In this document: in pieces, positions 17,114 to 24,816 of the stretch
How positions within the stretch are numbered: the first letter of the stretch is position 1
How the letters are laid out: each line of letters starts with the position of its first letter
Source: REEB426 sp964551975
GTDB taxonomy: Bacteria > Actinomycetota > Actinomycetes > S36-B12
Assembly: GCA_964551975.1 (NCBI GenBank)
Contig: CAZKFI010000030.1
Location: 1-28,646 of the forward strand
DNA: 28,646 nucleotides
Reading direction: 5' to 3'
The notes under the pieces: model-generated
Database searches by the model: none
Told to the model about the DNA's origin: nothing
The model's input: the letters and a program-made list of their open reading frames with translations, nothing else
Program-made: the position numbers and the translations under genes

Positions 17114-17175
17114 GGCTAGGGTCCTGCCAAAGAATCGCCGCGAGGGTGCCTGCGCATTCCTGGAGGAGCCGAAAT

Positions 17176-18285
17176 ATGCCAAGTCGCAATGGCTATATGT
17201 TGTCTGGAGGGCTCGCCAAGCGTGGCTACGACTGGTGGTGGCATTCCCTCACGGCCCACCATGAGGCTACGGGAGAACCCCGAGGCTTCTTCTTCGAGTA
17301 CTTCGTCGTAAATCCCGCCCTCGGGGGCAAGGAACCAATTCTCGGTCAGCTTCCGGCAAATAAGTCAGCTGGCTGCAAGCCCTCATACGCCATGCTCAAT
17401 GCAGGGACCTGGGGGAGGAATCCGCTTCAAATCCACAACTACTACGGGGTGGATCAGGCTGCGTTTAGCACTGAGTGCCTAGATACTCGCATTGGTGAGG
17501 CAAGGGCGACTGAGACGGCACTGTCCGGGCGAGTCGTAACCACGAAGGCCGATGCGAGCGCCCATCCCGAATGGATGTCAGATGTGGGTGAGCTTGAATG
17601 GGACCTGACTGCGGACAAGCGAATCACCTACAACCTTGGTTACGCCGCCAGTTGGCCATTTCGCTGGACTCGCGCGTTTCAGATGTTCTGGCATGTTCAG
17701 GGAGTCAAAACCGAGTATGCAGGGACGATCACACTCAATGGGCAGCGTTATGTCGTCGAACCGAGTAAATGCGCTGGGTATCAGGACAAGAACTGGGGTG
17801 AGGATTTCACGAACCCTTGGATCTGGTTGAACTGCGCCAATTTCACGGCTGCCGGCAGCGACAAGGTTTTGCCGCTTACCTGTCTTGACGTGGGCGGTGG
17901 CACCCCCATTGTTTTCGGACGCAGACTACGCCGCAAGCTCATCATCGGCTTCTATCTTGAGGGCCGGCTCTACGACTTCAATTTCTCTAAATTCTGGACC
18001 CGTCCAGGTCAACGCTTTGACTGTCGTGCTGATGGCGAGGTTGTTTCATGGGAAATTGAAGCCTGGACTACCCGAGCACGCATTGAAATCGCGTTTACCT
18101 GTCTTAAGTCAGAAATGCTGTTCATGATCTACACAAATCCCGATGGTGAGCGCAATCATCGGGAACTGTGGAATGGAGGCAATGCTCGAGGCATCGTGCG
18201 ACTGTATGAGCGGAAGTCAGGGCAGGAATCGCTGATCGGAGAATTCCACGGAAGTCACGGAGGCGGCGAGTTCGGTCAGTACTGA
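17176..18285 (+). CDS. Tocopherol-cyclase-like domain protein
   Basis: This 369-residue protein resembles the tocopherol cyclase-like family. Signs are the N-terminal GYDWWWHSLTAHHEATGE with the following FFEYFVVNP, and the central YQDKNWGEDFTNPWIWLNCANF region, which matches the EKNWG...WxW pattern of plant VTE1. Plant members close the chromanol ring of vitamin E; the role of bacterial homologues outside cyanobacteria is not known to me. There is no signal peptide. ATG 17176 is chosen because GGAGGAG lies at 17162-17168; longer in-frame starts back to 16990 overlap the phosphatase gene and are rejected. It lies 62 bp after that gene and is convergent with the propeller gene, 31 bp away. Confidence 0.7.
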   Translation: MPSRNGYMLSGGLAKRGYDWWWHSLTAHHEATGEPRGFFFEYFVVNPALGGKEPILGQLPANKSAGCKPSYAMLNAGTWGRNPLQIHNYYGVDQAAFSTECLDTRIGEARATETALSGRVVTTKADASAHPEWMSDVGELEWDLTADKRITYNLGYAASWPFRWTRAFQMFWHVQGVKTEYAGTITLNGQRYVVEPSKCAGYQDKNWGEDFTNPWIWLNCANFTAAGSDKVLPLTCLDVGGGTPIVFGRRLRRKLIIGFYLEGRLYDFNFSKFWTRPGQRFDCRADGEVVSWEIEAWTTRARIEIAFTCLKSEMLFMIYTNPDGERNHRELWNGGNARGIVRLYERKSGQESLIGEFHGSHGGGEFGQY

Positions 18286-18316
18286 AGAATCACTCCATCG
18301 CATACGTATCCCGTTC

Positions 18317-19846
18317 TTATTTGCTTGCACTGTAGACACGCACCCGGTTTGACAATGCTGGGCGACTAAGACCCAGGGCATTGCGAGCCACGACCTCAAA
18401 TCGATAGATAACTCCAGGACGCAGTCCGGCGATCTGGCAGGTAGTGGTGCTTGTTGTGCAACTGCCGCCAATGGGAAGACTGGTGACCCGGTAGTCGGTA
18501 ATCGGACCGCCGCCCGTGGATGTAGGCGGGAGCCAGGTGATGCGGGCTGAGGTCGTGCCGGGAACAGCAGACACCTGCCGCGGCCTGCTGGGCACACTGG
18601 GCAGTGACAGCACTGAAATCGTCCCATCACCAAAATTTGGCACGAACAGGGTGGTGCCGTTGGCGCTGAGAGCACCGGCCTTTGGCTGGTTTCCGACCGC
18701 AACCGTGGAAATCACGGTGTTGGTCGTAGTGTCAATGACCGAAACGCTGTTGGAGTCCTGGTTTGACACATAGACACGGGTACCGCGCGGGTTGACCTGT
18801 GGGGGGTAGGGATTTGAGCCAACCGGGATTGTTGCGATGACGGTATTGGTGCTGGTATCGATGACTGACAGGGTGGATGAACTTGAGTTGGATACGTAGA
18901 GTCGGGATTCTTGAGGGTTGAGAACGGCATCCCACGGATCCAGCCCTACGGGAATTGTGGTGACAACGGTATTGCTCGTGGTGTCGATGACCGAGACGCT
19001 ATTACTGCCATTGTTGGCGCTGTAAAGGCGAGTACCGGCGCGATTCAGCGTCGGGCGGAAGGGGTTCGCGCCAACAGGGATTGTGGCTATCACCGCACCG
19101 GCTGCTGTGTCGACGACTGAGATAGTCCCGGAAGTGTAGTTCGGAACGTATAGGCGTGCGCCAGTGGCATCGATGACCGTCGTATTCGGAGCCGTGCCAA
19201 CGGGAATCGTGCCGAGGACGACGTTGAGGTTGGTGTCAATGACAGAGACCGTGTTTGAGCCGTTATTGGCAACGTACATGCGCTTACCGTCTGGATGCAG
19301 TGAGGGTGCGTACGGCATTGAGCCAACAGGAATGGTGGAAAGGACGCTGTTTGTCGCGGCATCTATCACCGACACGGAGTTCGAACCGATATTGCTCACA
19401 TAGACCCGCGAGCCAGATGGATTGATCACCGGTGGAATGGGGTTTTGTCCAACGGCGATGGTGGCAGTGACCCTCAACATTGACGTGTCGATCACGGACA
19501 CAGAATTGGACCCATCATTGGCTACATAGAGGGTGGTGCCCATCCCGTTGAGTCGGGGTAGAAACGGTTGTGATCCAACGGTGATCGTCGTCGTTACCTG
19601 AGGCTGGCTGGGAGGGGCAGCGCCCGCTGCAGGGACGCCAAGGCCAAGTGCGACAAGACTTACCAGTACTGCACTGCCCCTGACCCTCGCCCTCGACCAT
19701 GCGCTGGAATTGGAGTCGCGTGTGGCTGGCGAGCCGCCAGCCAGTAGCGCTGGATGCTCGGATCGAGATATCTCCGAACGAGTCTTATCCGAACGAGATA
19801 TCTCCGAACGAGACTTATCCGAACGAGTCTTATCCGAACGAGCCAT
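18317..19846 (-). CDS. Secreted YVTN-type beta-propeller protein with a fibronectin type III-like domain
   Basis: This 509-residue protein has eight repeats of about 42 residues (about 84-417), each with the pattern xxTIPVGxxPxxxxxxxxGxxxYVxNxxSNxVSVIDT, folding as a beta-propeller. A fibronectin type III-like domain follows (about 420-509: SRPRQVSAVPGTTSARITW ... GLRPGVIYRFEVVARN). A hydrophobic signal sequence lies at about 57-77 (ending PAAGAA). Before it are six pentapeptide repeats, RS(D/E)(K/I)(T/S), at residues 3-32, giving an unusually long, highly charged n-region. The start ATG 19846 has GGAGGG nine bases upstream; an open frame reaches 19963 but adds no recognisable sequence. The propeller probably binds a ligand or partner at the cell surface; no catalytic residues are identifiable. 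Confidence 0.85.
   Translation of the reverse strand: MARSDKTRSDKSRSEISRSDKTRSEISRSEHPALLAGGSPATRDSNSSAWSRARVRGSAVLVSLVALGLGVPAAGAAPPSQPQVTTTITVGSQPFLPRLNGMGTTLYVANDGSNSVSVIDTSMLRVTATIAVGQNPIPPVINPSGSRVYVSNIGSNSVSVIDAATNSVLSTIPVGSMPYAPSLHPDGKRMYVANNGSNTVSVIDTNLNVVLGTIPVGTAPNTTVIDATGARLYVPNYTSGTISVVDTAAGAVIATIPVGANPFRPTLNRAGTRLYSANNGSNSVSVIDTTSNTVVTTIPVGLDPWDAVLNPQESRLYVSNSSSSTLSVIDTSTNTVIATIPVGSNPYPPQVNPRGTRVYVSNQDSNSVSVIDTTTNTVISTVAVGNQPKAGALSANGTTLFVPNFGDGTISVLSLPSVPSRPRQVSAVPGTTSARITWLPPTSTGGGPITDYRVTSLPIGGSCTTSTTTCQIAGLRPGVIYRFEVVARNALGLSRPALSNRVRVYSASK
18596..19597 (-). repeat. Eight in-frame repeats of about 126 bp encoding propeller blades
   Basis: Each unit encodes one 42-residue blade ending in the near-identical SNSVSVIDT. 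The DNA copies are degenerate, with differing third positions, so the array looks old and maintained by selection on protein. Confidence 0.8.
19751..19840 (-). repeat. 15-bp tandem repeat, six units, in frame
   Basis: Units on the plus strand follow TCCGAACGAG plus a variable five bases such as TCTTA or ATATC. Read on the minus strand they encode RSDKT, RSDKS, RSEIS, RSDKT, RSEIS and RSEHP. Unit length is a multiple of three, so copy-number change would lengthen the N-terminus without breaking the frame. Confidence 0.8.
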
Positions 19847-20143
19847 GGGTACGCACCCTCCGTCATCGCGACTTCTGCCGGTCCCAAGCTCCGCTGGACA
19901 ATCGAAGCGGGGCCCCGAAAATTTCCCTGCACAGGAGTGTCGAAGTGACTGATTCCTGCGCAACCTAACTCGTGGAGCAACCTAGCACTGATCACGACTG
20001 TGATTCCCAGCGACCGAAAGCGCAGCTATCTGGCAGACTCCTGTCCCTGAGGTCGATTCGGCCCATCCTTGGAGGTAGCGGTCGGATGCGGACGTGTGAA
20101 CGGCTGGGCAGGTGCCGAGTGGAGTCATCGCGAATGGATCAAC
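19847..20143. promoter_or_regulatory. Divergent intergenic region between the propeller gene and gpgS
   Basis: About 300 bases separate two divergent genes, so promoters for both should lie here. A small dyad ATCAC-GACT-GTGAT is at 19991-20004. A strong ribosome binding site GGAGGT at 20071-20076 serves a short upstream frame (next entry). I cannot identify a confident -35/-10 pair on either strand. Confidence 0.4.
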
Positions 20144-20151
20144 GTGAGTGA
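20086..20151 (+). CDS. Possible 21-codon leader peptide upstream of gpgS
   Basis: ATG 20086 lies nine bases after a perfect GGAGGT ribosome binding site. The frame encodes 21 residues rich in Arg and Glu with two Cys, and its stop TGA (20149-20151) overlaps the first codons of the preferred gpgS start GTG 20144, which itself has only a weak ribosome binding site. This layout would give translational coupling. It is too short for coding statistics, and the ribosome binding site could instead serve a longer gpgS product starting at GTG 20096. Confidence 0.25.
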   Translation: MRTCERLGRCRVESSRMDQRE

Positions 20152-21076
20152 GCGGGTCCCAGCGTGGCTTGCTGATCGCACATTTTCAGCTGTTGACTGG
20201 TCACTGGACGCACTCCTTGAGCTAAAGGGGGACCGACGGATCAGCGTGGTAGTTCCGGCACGTAATGAGGCAGCGACCATTGGGCCAATTGTTGCTGCTA
20301 TCAGGACTGACCTCGTGGACAGTGCAGCGTTGGTCAATGAATTGATCGTCATCGATAGTGATTCAACAGATGACACAGCGATGCAGGCGTGTAACGCAGG
20401 TGCGGTTGTGCACACGGTGGCCCAGATACGCCCGGAACTGGGCTGGTTTCCAGGTAAAGGCGAGGCGATGTGGAAGTCACTTTTCGTGGCGACCGGAGAC
20501 ATCATCATCTTCATTGATGGAGATCTGACGAGTTTTTCGTCGGAGTACGTCCAGCGGTTGGCCTGGCCGCTTCTGCAGTACGAGAGCATTCAACTCGTCA
20601 AGGGTTTCTATCACCGAGATCTCGCGACCATGGTTGACGGACTCGCCCAGGGTGGCCGAGTTACCGAGTTGACCGCACGCCCCTTACTCAACCTGTGGTG
20701 GCCGGAACTCGCAGGTGTTATTCAGCCGCTCGCAGGAGAGTGGGCAGCACGCCGAGACCACCTGATGACGCTTCGCGTTCCCTGCGGGTACGGGGTCGAA
20801 TTCGCGGTGCTCGTGGACACATTCGAGCGTTGGGGACTTGATGCACTAGCGCAGGTTGACCTGGGGAAGCGCACTCATGTGCATCAGGATCTGGCGAGCC
20901 TCGGTGCGATGGCCGCCGAGATCATTGCTGCAGCCAGCCTTCGCCATTTCAACGAATCTGCCCACGTTGATGCTGAGATCGTGCACCCCGACCCCGCGAG
21001 TCCGGATGCATGGGAGCGCTGGGCAACCATGCCAATCAACGCAGTCGAGCGGCCCCCTGTGGTGGGCTTGCCTTGA
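20144..21076 (+). CDS. gpgS: Glucosyl-3-phosphoglycerate synthase
   Basis: This GT81-type glycosyltransferase transfers glucose from an NDP-glucose to 3-phosphoglycerate, the first step to glucosylglycerate and, in mycobacteria, to methylglucose lipopolysaccharide. It has the GT-A fold nucleotide region SVVVPARNE (34-42), DSDSTDD (71-77), PGKGEAMW (103-110), the metal-binding FIDGDL (D125/D127), GGRVTELTARPLL (170-182), QPLAGEWA (194-201) and PCGYGVEF, all closely like M. tuberculosis Rv1208, and it ends in VERPP like that enzyme. The 310-residue length fits. The start is uncertain: GTG 20144 is preferred, with GTG 20096 and TTG 20069 in frame upstream. The folP2-type gene follows after 22 bp, as a neighbour in mycobacteria too. 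Confidence 0.9.
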   Translation: MSERVPAWLADRTFSAVDWSLDALLELKGDRRISVVVPARNEAATIGPIVAAIRTDLVDSAALVNELIVIDSDSTDDTAMQACNAGAVVHTVAQIRPELGWFPGKGEAMWKSLFVATGDIIIFIDGDLTSFSSEYVQRLAWPLLQYESIQLVKGFYHRDLATMVDGLAQGGRVTELTARPLLNLWWPELAGVIQPLAGEWAARRDHLMTLRVPCGYGVEFAVLVDTFERWGLDALAQVDLGKRTHVHQDLASLGAMAAEIIAAASLRHFNESAHVDAEIVHPDPASPDAWERWATMPINAVERPPVVGLP

Positions 21077-21098
21077 TTGCACTCCCTGGGGCGAACGT

Positions 21099-21962
21099 AT
21101 GCCGATGAAACTCGGTCGCAGAGTATTCGCTGACGAACAACTCCTCGTCATGGCCATCGTCAATCGGACACCGGACTCATTCTTCGACAAGGGCGCATCC
21201 TGGCGAGATGAAGCCGCGATGGATCGTGTGCACCAGGTGGTGGAGCAAGGGGCCGACATCGTCGATATTGGTGGAGTCAAAGCAGGTCCGGGAGAGTATG
21301 TCTCGGCCGCCGATGAAGCGCGACGCGTCATTCCATTCCTTGAGGCCGTCCGAAGCGAGTATCCGGATCTCGTTCTGAGTATCGATACGTGGCGGCATGA
21401 GGTTGGCCGCGCTGCCTGCGAATCAGGTGCGGATGTGCTCAATGACGCCTGGGGAGGGGTGGACCCAAAGTTGGCGGAAGTGGCCGCAGATTTCTCCGTG
21501 GGACTGATCTGCACGCATACCGGAGGAGCTGCGCCACGTACCCGACCGCACCGAGTGGCCTATACCGACGTGATGGCAGACATCATCCGTTCTACGACCG
21601 CGTTGGCAGACCGAGCTCAAAGCCTCGGTGTCCCGCACGATTCCATCGTCATTGACCCCGGACACGACTTCGGAAAGAACACTTGGCATTCATTGGAGGC
21701 CACACGGCGTCTTGCGGAAATGGTGGCAACAGGCTGGCCGGTGCTTGTCTCGGTCTCCAATAAGGACTTCATCGGCGAAACCTTGGATCGACCAGTTGAC
21801 GAGCGACTCGTGGGAAGCCTGGCCGCCGTCGCGGTAACGGCCTTTACCGGTGCCCGCATCTTCCGGATGCACGCCGTAGCGGAAACCCGTCAGACACTGG
21901 ACGTGGTCGCTTCGATCCTGGGCACGCGTCCACCCGCTCGGGTGGTGCGGGGTCTGGCATGA
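21099..21962 (+). CDS. folP2: FolP2-type dihydropteroate synthase homologue
   Basis: This 287-residue TIM-barrel protein belongs to the dihydropteroate synthase family: VMAIVNRTPDSFFDKG (17-32), DIVDIGGVKAGPGE, SIDTWR, LNDAWGG, IDPGHDFGKN and the closing PPARVVRGLA all match the mycobacterial FolP2 (Rv1207) group. True DHPS joins pteridine diphosphate to p-aminobenzoate for folate. The FolP2 group has VKAGPGE where FolP1 has ESTRPGA, and M. leprae FolP2 was reported to lack DHPS activity, so the role here is open. ATG 21099 or ATG 21105 may start it; an open frame extends back inside gpgS and is rejected. Its tie to gpgS suggests a shared pathway. Confidence 0.9.
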   Translation: MPMKLGRRVFADEQLLVMAIVNRTPDSFFDKGASWRDEAAMDRVHQVVEQGADIVDIGGVKAGPGEYVSAADEARRVIPFLEAVRSEYPDLVLSIDTWRHEVGRAACESGADVLNDAWGGVDPKLAEVAADFSVGLICTHTGGAAPRTRPHRVAYTDVMADIIRSTTALADRAQSLGVPHDSIVIDPGHDFGKNTWHSLEATRRLAEMVATGWPVLVSVSNKDFIGETLDRPVDERLVGSLAAVAVTAFTGARIFRMHAVAETRQTLDVVASILGTRPPARVVRGLA

Positions 21963-21975
21963 AGGCTCATACGCG

Positions 21976-22716
21976 ATGAATTCGCTTCTGGTCGGCGCTG
22001 TCCTCATTCCAGCTGCGCCGGCGCTCGTTCCAGCACTCGGTGGATCCCACCATGCGGCGAATAGTGCTCACCAAGCAGTCATGTCGGTACTGGCACAGTT
22101 GCTTGAGCAAAGGCCCGACGAAGTGCTTGTCGTCGCAGAGGGAACCACCACAGGCGAATGGGGCGGGTCGAGCAGTTGGTCTTTGGAGCGATTCGGTGGC
22201 CTCGCCAAACACAGGGAGGCGACATCGCAGTCGGTGCTCCCCGCGTCGCTGGCGGTTGGCGCTGCCTTAGTGACCGAAGGTGGCTGGCGGGGCCCAATGC
22301 GGTTCATGAGCCTGCCGGCCGCTGTGACTGCGATCCAAGCCCGTGAGGTAGGTCGGGAGATATCTGGCCGATCAGTAAGGATGGGGCTTGTTCTGTTAGG
22401 TAATGGCAGTGCTCGATCAACCGAAAAAGCACCGGGTGCCCTCCATCCAGATTCTGAGGCGTTCAATCGTCAGCTGCACGAAATGGTGATCAGCGGGGAC
22501 GTTGAAGCAATGATGTCTGTCACTGCAGAAGAAGCCATGGAACAGTGGAGCGATATACGCATCCCACTCCAGGTGCTGGTTGGTACCAGTGAAGTGCTCA
22601 GCCTGCACGGCAGGTCGATCTTCACACAGGAATTCATGGGGGTGTATTACCTCAGTGCATTGTTTCTGCCCTATGAAGAAGGTGGCACCCCTCTTACCGG
22701 AACCGACCATGATTGA
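21976..22716 (+). CDS. Class III extradiol dioxygenase subunit B-like protein
   Basis: This 246-residue protein resembles the actinobacterial group annotated as extradiol ring-cleavage dioxygenase subunit B-like. It opens with a small hydrophobic strand and a Pro pair (GAVLIPAAPALVPAL), has PDEVLVVAEG, a central LVLLGNGSARSTEKAPGALHPDSEAF block and a late IPLQVLVG strand, in the order expected for that group. Metal-binding histidines cannot be assigned with confidence, so enzymatic activity is unproven. It starts 13 bp after folP2 and ends 9 bp before the MFS gene, so these are probably co-transcribed. Confidence 0.55.
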   Translation: MNSLLVGAVLIPAAPALVPALGGSHHAANSAHQAVMSVLAQLLEQRPDEVLVVAEGTTTGEWGGSSSWSLERFGGLAKHREATSQSVLPASLAVGAALVTEGGWRGPMRFMSLPAAVTAIQAREVGREISGRSVRMGLVLLGNGSARSTEKAPGALHPDSEAFNRQLHEMVISGDVEAMMSVTAEEAMEQWSDIRIPLQVLVGTSEVLSLHGRSIFTQEFMGVYYLSALFLPYEEGGTPLTGTDHD

Positions 22717-22725
22717 CGCTCTGCG

Positions 22726-24135
22726 ATGAACGCACTACAGCGGCGCGTGACCCTGGCCATCTGTCTCATCGTCGGGCTATCGCTGCTGATGGCGGCTGGG
22801 CTCACCTTTCTCGTTGCCCCGATGTCGGAGAGCCTCGACCTCAGTGACGAGGTCGTGGAGAATCTGTTGGCGATTCCCAGTGTTGCCTCGCTTCTCGTGG
22901 TGTTCTCAGCGGGACAACTTGGTGATCGACTGGGCCAGCGCAGGGCGCTGGTTGTTGCGGCCATCGTCTTCATCGTGGGCGCTGGAACCCTCGCATCAGC
23001 ACAGGGTGCGGTGGCAGTGGAGATCGGACTTGCCCTGTGCGCAGCTGCAGCCATCACGATGCAGATCGTCGGAGTGAGCCTGCTCCAGCGGACAACCGTA
23101 GATGGCCCCGCGCAGGTGTCAGCCTTCACCACCTACGGGATGATTTTCCCGGTCGCGTTCCTTGTGCTCCCGGTGGTGACAGCTGGAGTCCTTGGCTTGG
23201 CAAACTGGCGCGTAGTTCCCGTGATCTGGATGGCTGCCGGGCTGCTCATCCTGGCTCTCTCCATGGCCCTCTTGGAGCGGCAACCCGGCGTACCCAGCCG
23301 CGGCGAGTGGTTAACGCCGATTTTCGCCGGCATTGCCTTGGCGGGTATCGCCCACGTCCTGTCGGAGCTGGGTCAAATTCGCACGGACGGCCGCGCAGTT
23401 GTCGTGGGCTTCACGGTCTTCGCGGTCGCCGCAGTGCTGTGTGCGATTGTCTACCGCCGCTCAAGTGTCCCGAGTCTGTCATTTGCGCCGATTCAGGGTG
23501 CGATGCTCCGTCCGCTGCTCGTGGGGGTCGGCCTGGCATCCCTAGTGGGACTGCTTACCTTCATCAGCATCGCTCTGGAGTACTTCTACGACCTCACCCC
23601 ATTTGAAGCATCACTGGCGGTGATTCCTGCCCAGTTGGGGTCAATCCTTGGCGCGAAGCTGGTCGCCACCTGGGTGATACGTCGGTGGGGTGGTGTCCGA
23701 GCTGGCCGCTACCTCATGGCCGTCATTGCGGTGGCGATGCTGCCCTTGATCTTCGTGCAGGTGGGTAGCCCGGCATGGTACGTGGTGGGGACCGCGTCGC
23801 TGTTCAGTGCGGCTGGTATGGCCGCCCTGACGGTGCTCAACACCGAGGTCATGCGGCGAGCACCACGAGAAAGCACTGGAGCGGTGTCGTCATTTCGCAC
23901 AGCCGCAAGCTCGATCGGTGCAGCACTCGGGGTTGGTCTTTTCGGCACCATCATCATCTCCAGCGTTCAGGTAGATGCGGGTGAATCCGATGTGAGCGCA
24001 GCTCAACTCGTCCAACTAGCCGCCAGTCTTCGGCTGGTCGGCGTTCTCGCCAGCGCCGTGGCCCTCACCGGCTTTGCGCTGCTGACTTTCGCCGATCGGC
24101 GAAGCAGGGGGCAGGAGGCTGAACTCGCGCGCTAG
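22726..24135 (+). CDS. Major facilitator superfamily transporter
   Basis: This 469-residue inner-membrane protein has about 12-14 helices and an MFS motif A in the helix 2-3 loop (GQLGDRLGQRRAL). The overall layout (PxxxxLLxVFSAGQLGDRLG, later GSILGAKL) is like drug:H+ antiporter-2 proteins. It shows no sequence repetition of the first MFS gene at 3411 beyond shared motifs. The start ATG 22726 has no clear ribosome binding site but follows the preceding stop by nine bases, consistent with coupled translation. Substrate unknown; it closes the gpgS group. Confidence 0.8.
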   Translation: MNALQRRVTLAICLIVGLSLLMAAGLTFLVAPMSESLDLSDEVVENLLAIPSVASLLVVFSAGQLGDRLGQRRALVVAAIVFIVGAGTLASAQGAVAVEIGLALCAAAAITMQIVGVSLLQRTTVDGPAQVSAFTTYGMIFPVAFLVLPVVTAGVLGLANWRVVPVIWMAAGLLILALSMALLERQPGVPSRGEWLTPIFAGIALAGIAHVLSELGQIRTDGRAVVVGFTVFAVAAVLCAIVYRRSSVPSLSFAPIQGAMLRPLLVGVGLASLVGLLTFISIALEYFYDLTPFEASLAVIPAQLGSILGAKLVATWVIRRWGGVRAGRYLMAVIAVAMLPLIFVQVGSPAWYVVGTASLFSAAGMAALTVLNTEVMRRAPRESTGAVSSFRTAASSIGAALGVGLFGTIIISSVQVDAGESDVSAAQLVQLAASLRLVGVLASAVALTGFALLTFADRRSRGQEAELAR

Positions 24136-24147
24136 TCTGGCGAGGGT

Positions 24148-24187
24148 TCACCAGTTAAGCAGTGGTGATTCGCGAAACGCTATGGAT
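24148..24187 (+). promoter_or_regulatory. Hairpin and possible -10 box before the small secreted protein
   Basis: TCACCA at 24148-24153 pairs with TGGTGA at 24163-24168 around a nine-base loop, possibly ending the upstream operon. TATGGAT at 24181-24187 is a fair -10 for the gene starting at GTG 24215; no good -35 is seen. Confidence 0.3.
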
Positions 24188-24214
24188 CTTGGAATGAATG
24201 GGAAAGGATGAACC

Positions 24215-24790
24215 GTGAACGGGACGATCAAACGAACAGTCCGGCACCTTCGGTGGACCACCGGGGCGGTTGCAGCATTGTCGACCGTTGTCGCCCTACT
24301 GACAGCACCGGCCGCCCAGGCCGATCCCAGAGGCGTGTTCATCTGTTTGGCGAATGCCTCCGATCAGCCGATACGAATCCTTTGGTCGATCAATCGGGGA
24401 AGCTCTGATCCTGGACCCTCGAGTCTTGCTCCCGGAGAACGGCGTTGCGCGGAGTCCACGCCAACACTCGGGGTAATCCTGCGGCCCGGTGAAGAAGCGA
24501 TCGGGCGCCAGATGGCATGGCGGGTATGGGGACAAGGGAACTCCGTGGTCATCACTGAGGGTGCCAACGCGGATGGGTTATGGGTCTCGTGGCGCACGCG
24601 GGCAAACTGGCAGGGGATCGGCGTGAATGACACTCGCCAGGTACGAGTCCCGGCATTGGGTGGGGGTACGGACGGCAAGTGGAAGTTCTGGTTGAAGCGC
24701 TTCGCAAATAATGAGAATGTCGGAGGCGGAATCGACACATCGGGAAATAGCTGGATCCGATACCTAGTGACGGTCAAGGCTGTTGAGTAG
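24215..24790 (+). CDS. Small secreted protein of unknown function
   Basis: The 191-residue product begins with a basic n-region (TIKRTVRHLR), a hydrophobic core and a clear signal peptidase site (APAAQA-DP near residue 37). The mature part is about 154 residues, with Cys pairs near the N-terminal half (FICLANAS, ERRCAES), many Trp and Gly, and a probable beta-rich fold. GTG 24215 is preceded by AAAGGA at a good distance. I recognise no family. It probably forms a separate unit, since a hairpin and a -10-like box lie upstream. Confidence 0.75.
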   Translation: MNGTIKRTVRHLRWTTGAVAALSTVVALLTAPAAQADPRGVFICLANASDQPIRILWSINRGSSDPGPSSLAPGERRCAESTPTLGVILRPGEEAIGRQMAWRVWGQGNSVVITEGANADGLWVSWRTRANWQGIGVNDTRQVRVPALGGGTDGKWKFWLKRFANNENVGGGIDTSGNSWIRYLVTVKAVE

Positions 24791-24816
24791 TCCCGGCCGG
24801 AACTTGGATTTCACCC

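Noticed and set aside
19699..19968. Plus-strand frames of 60-90 codons across the 15-bp repeat
   Set aside because: All three plus-strand frames stay open only because of the tandem repeat; the minus-strand frame has a ribosome binding site and continues into a signal peptide and propeller.
20856..21098. Extended N-terminus for the folP2-type gene
   Set aside because: The extra 81 codons lie inside gpgS in another frame and show no family similarity; the family sequence begins near ATG 21099.
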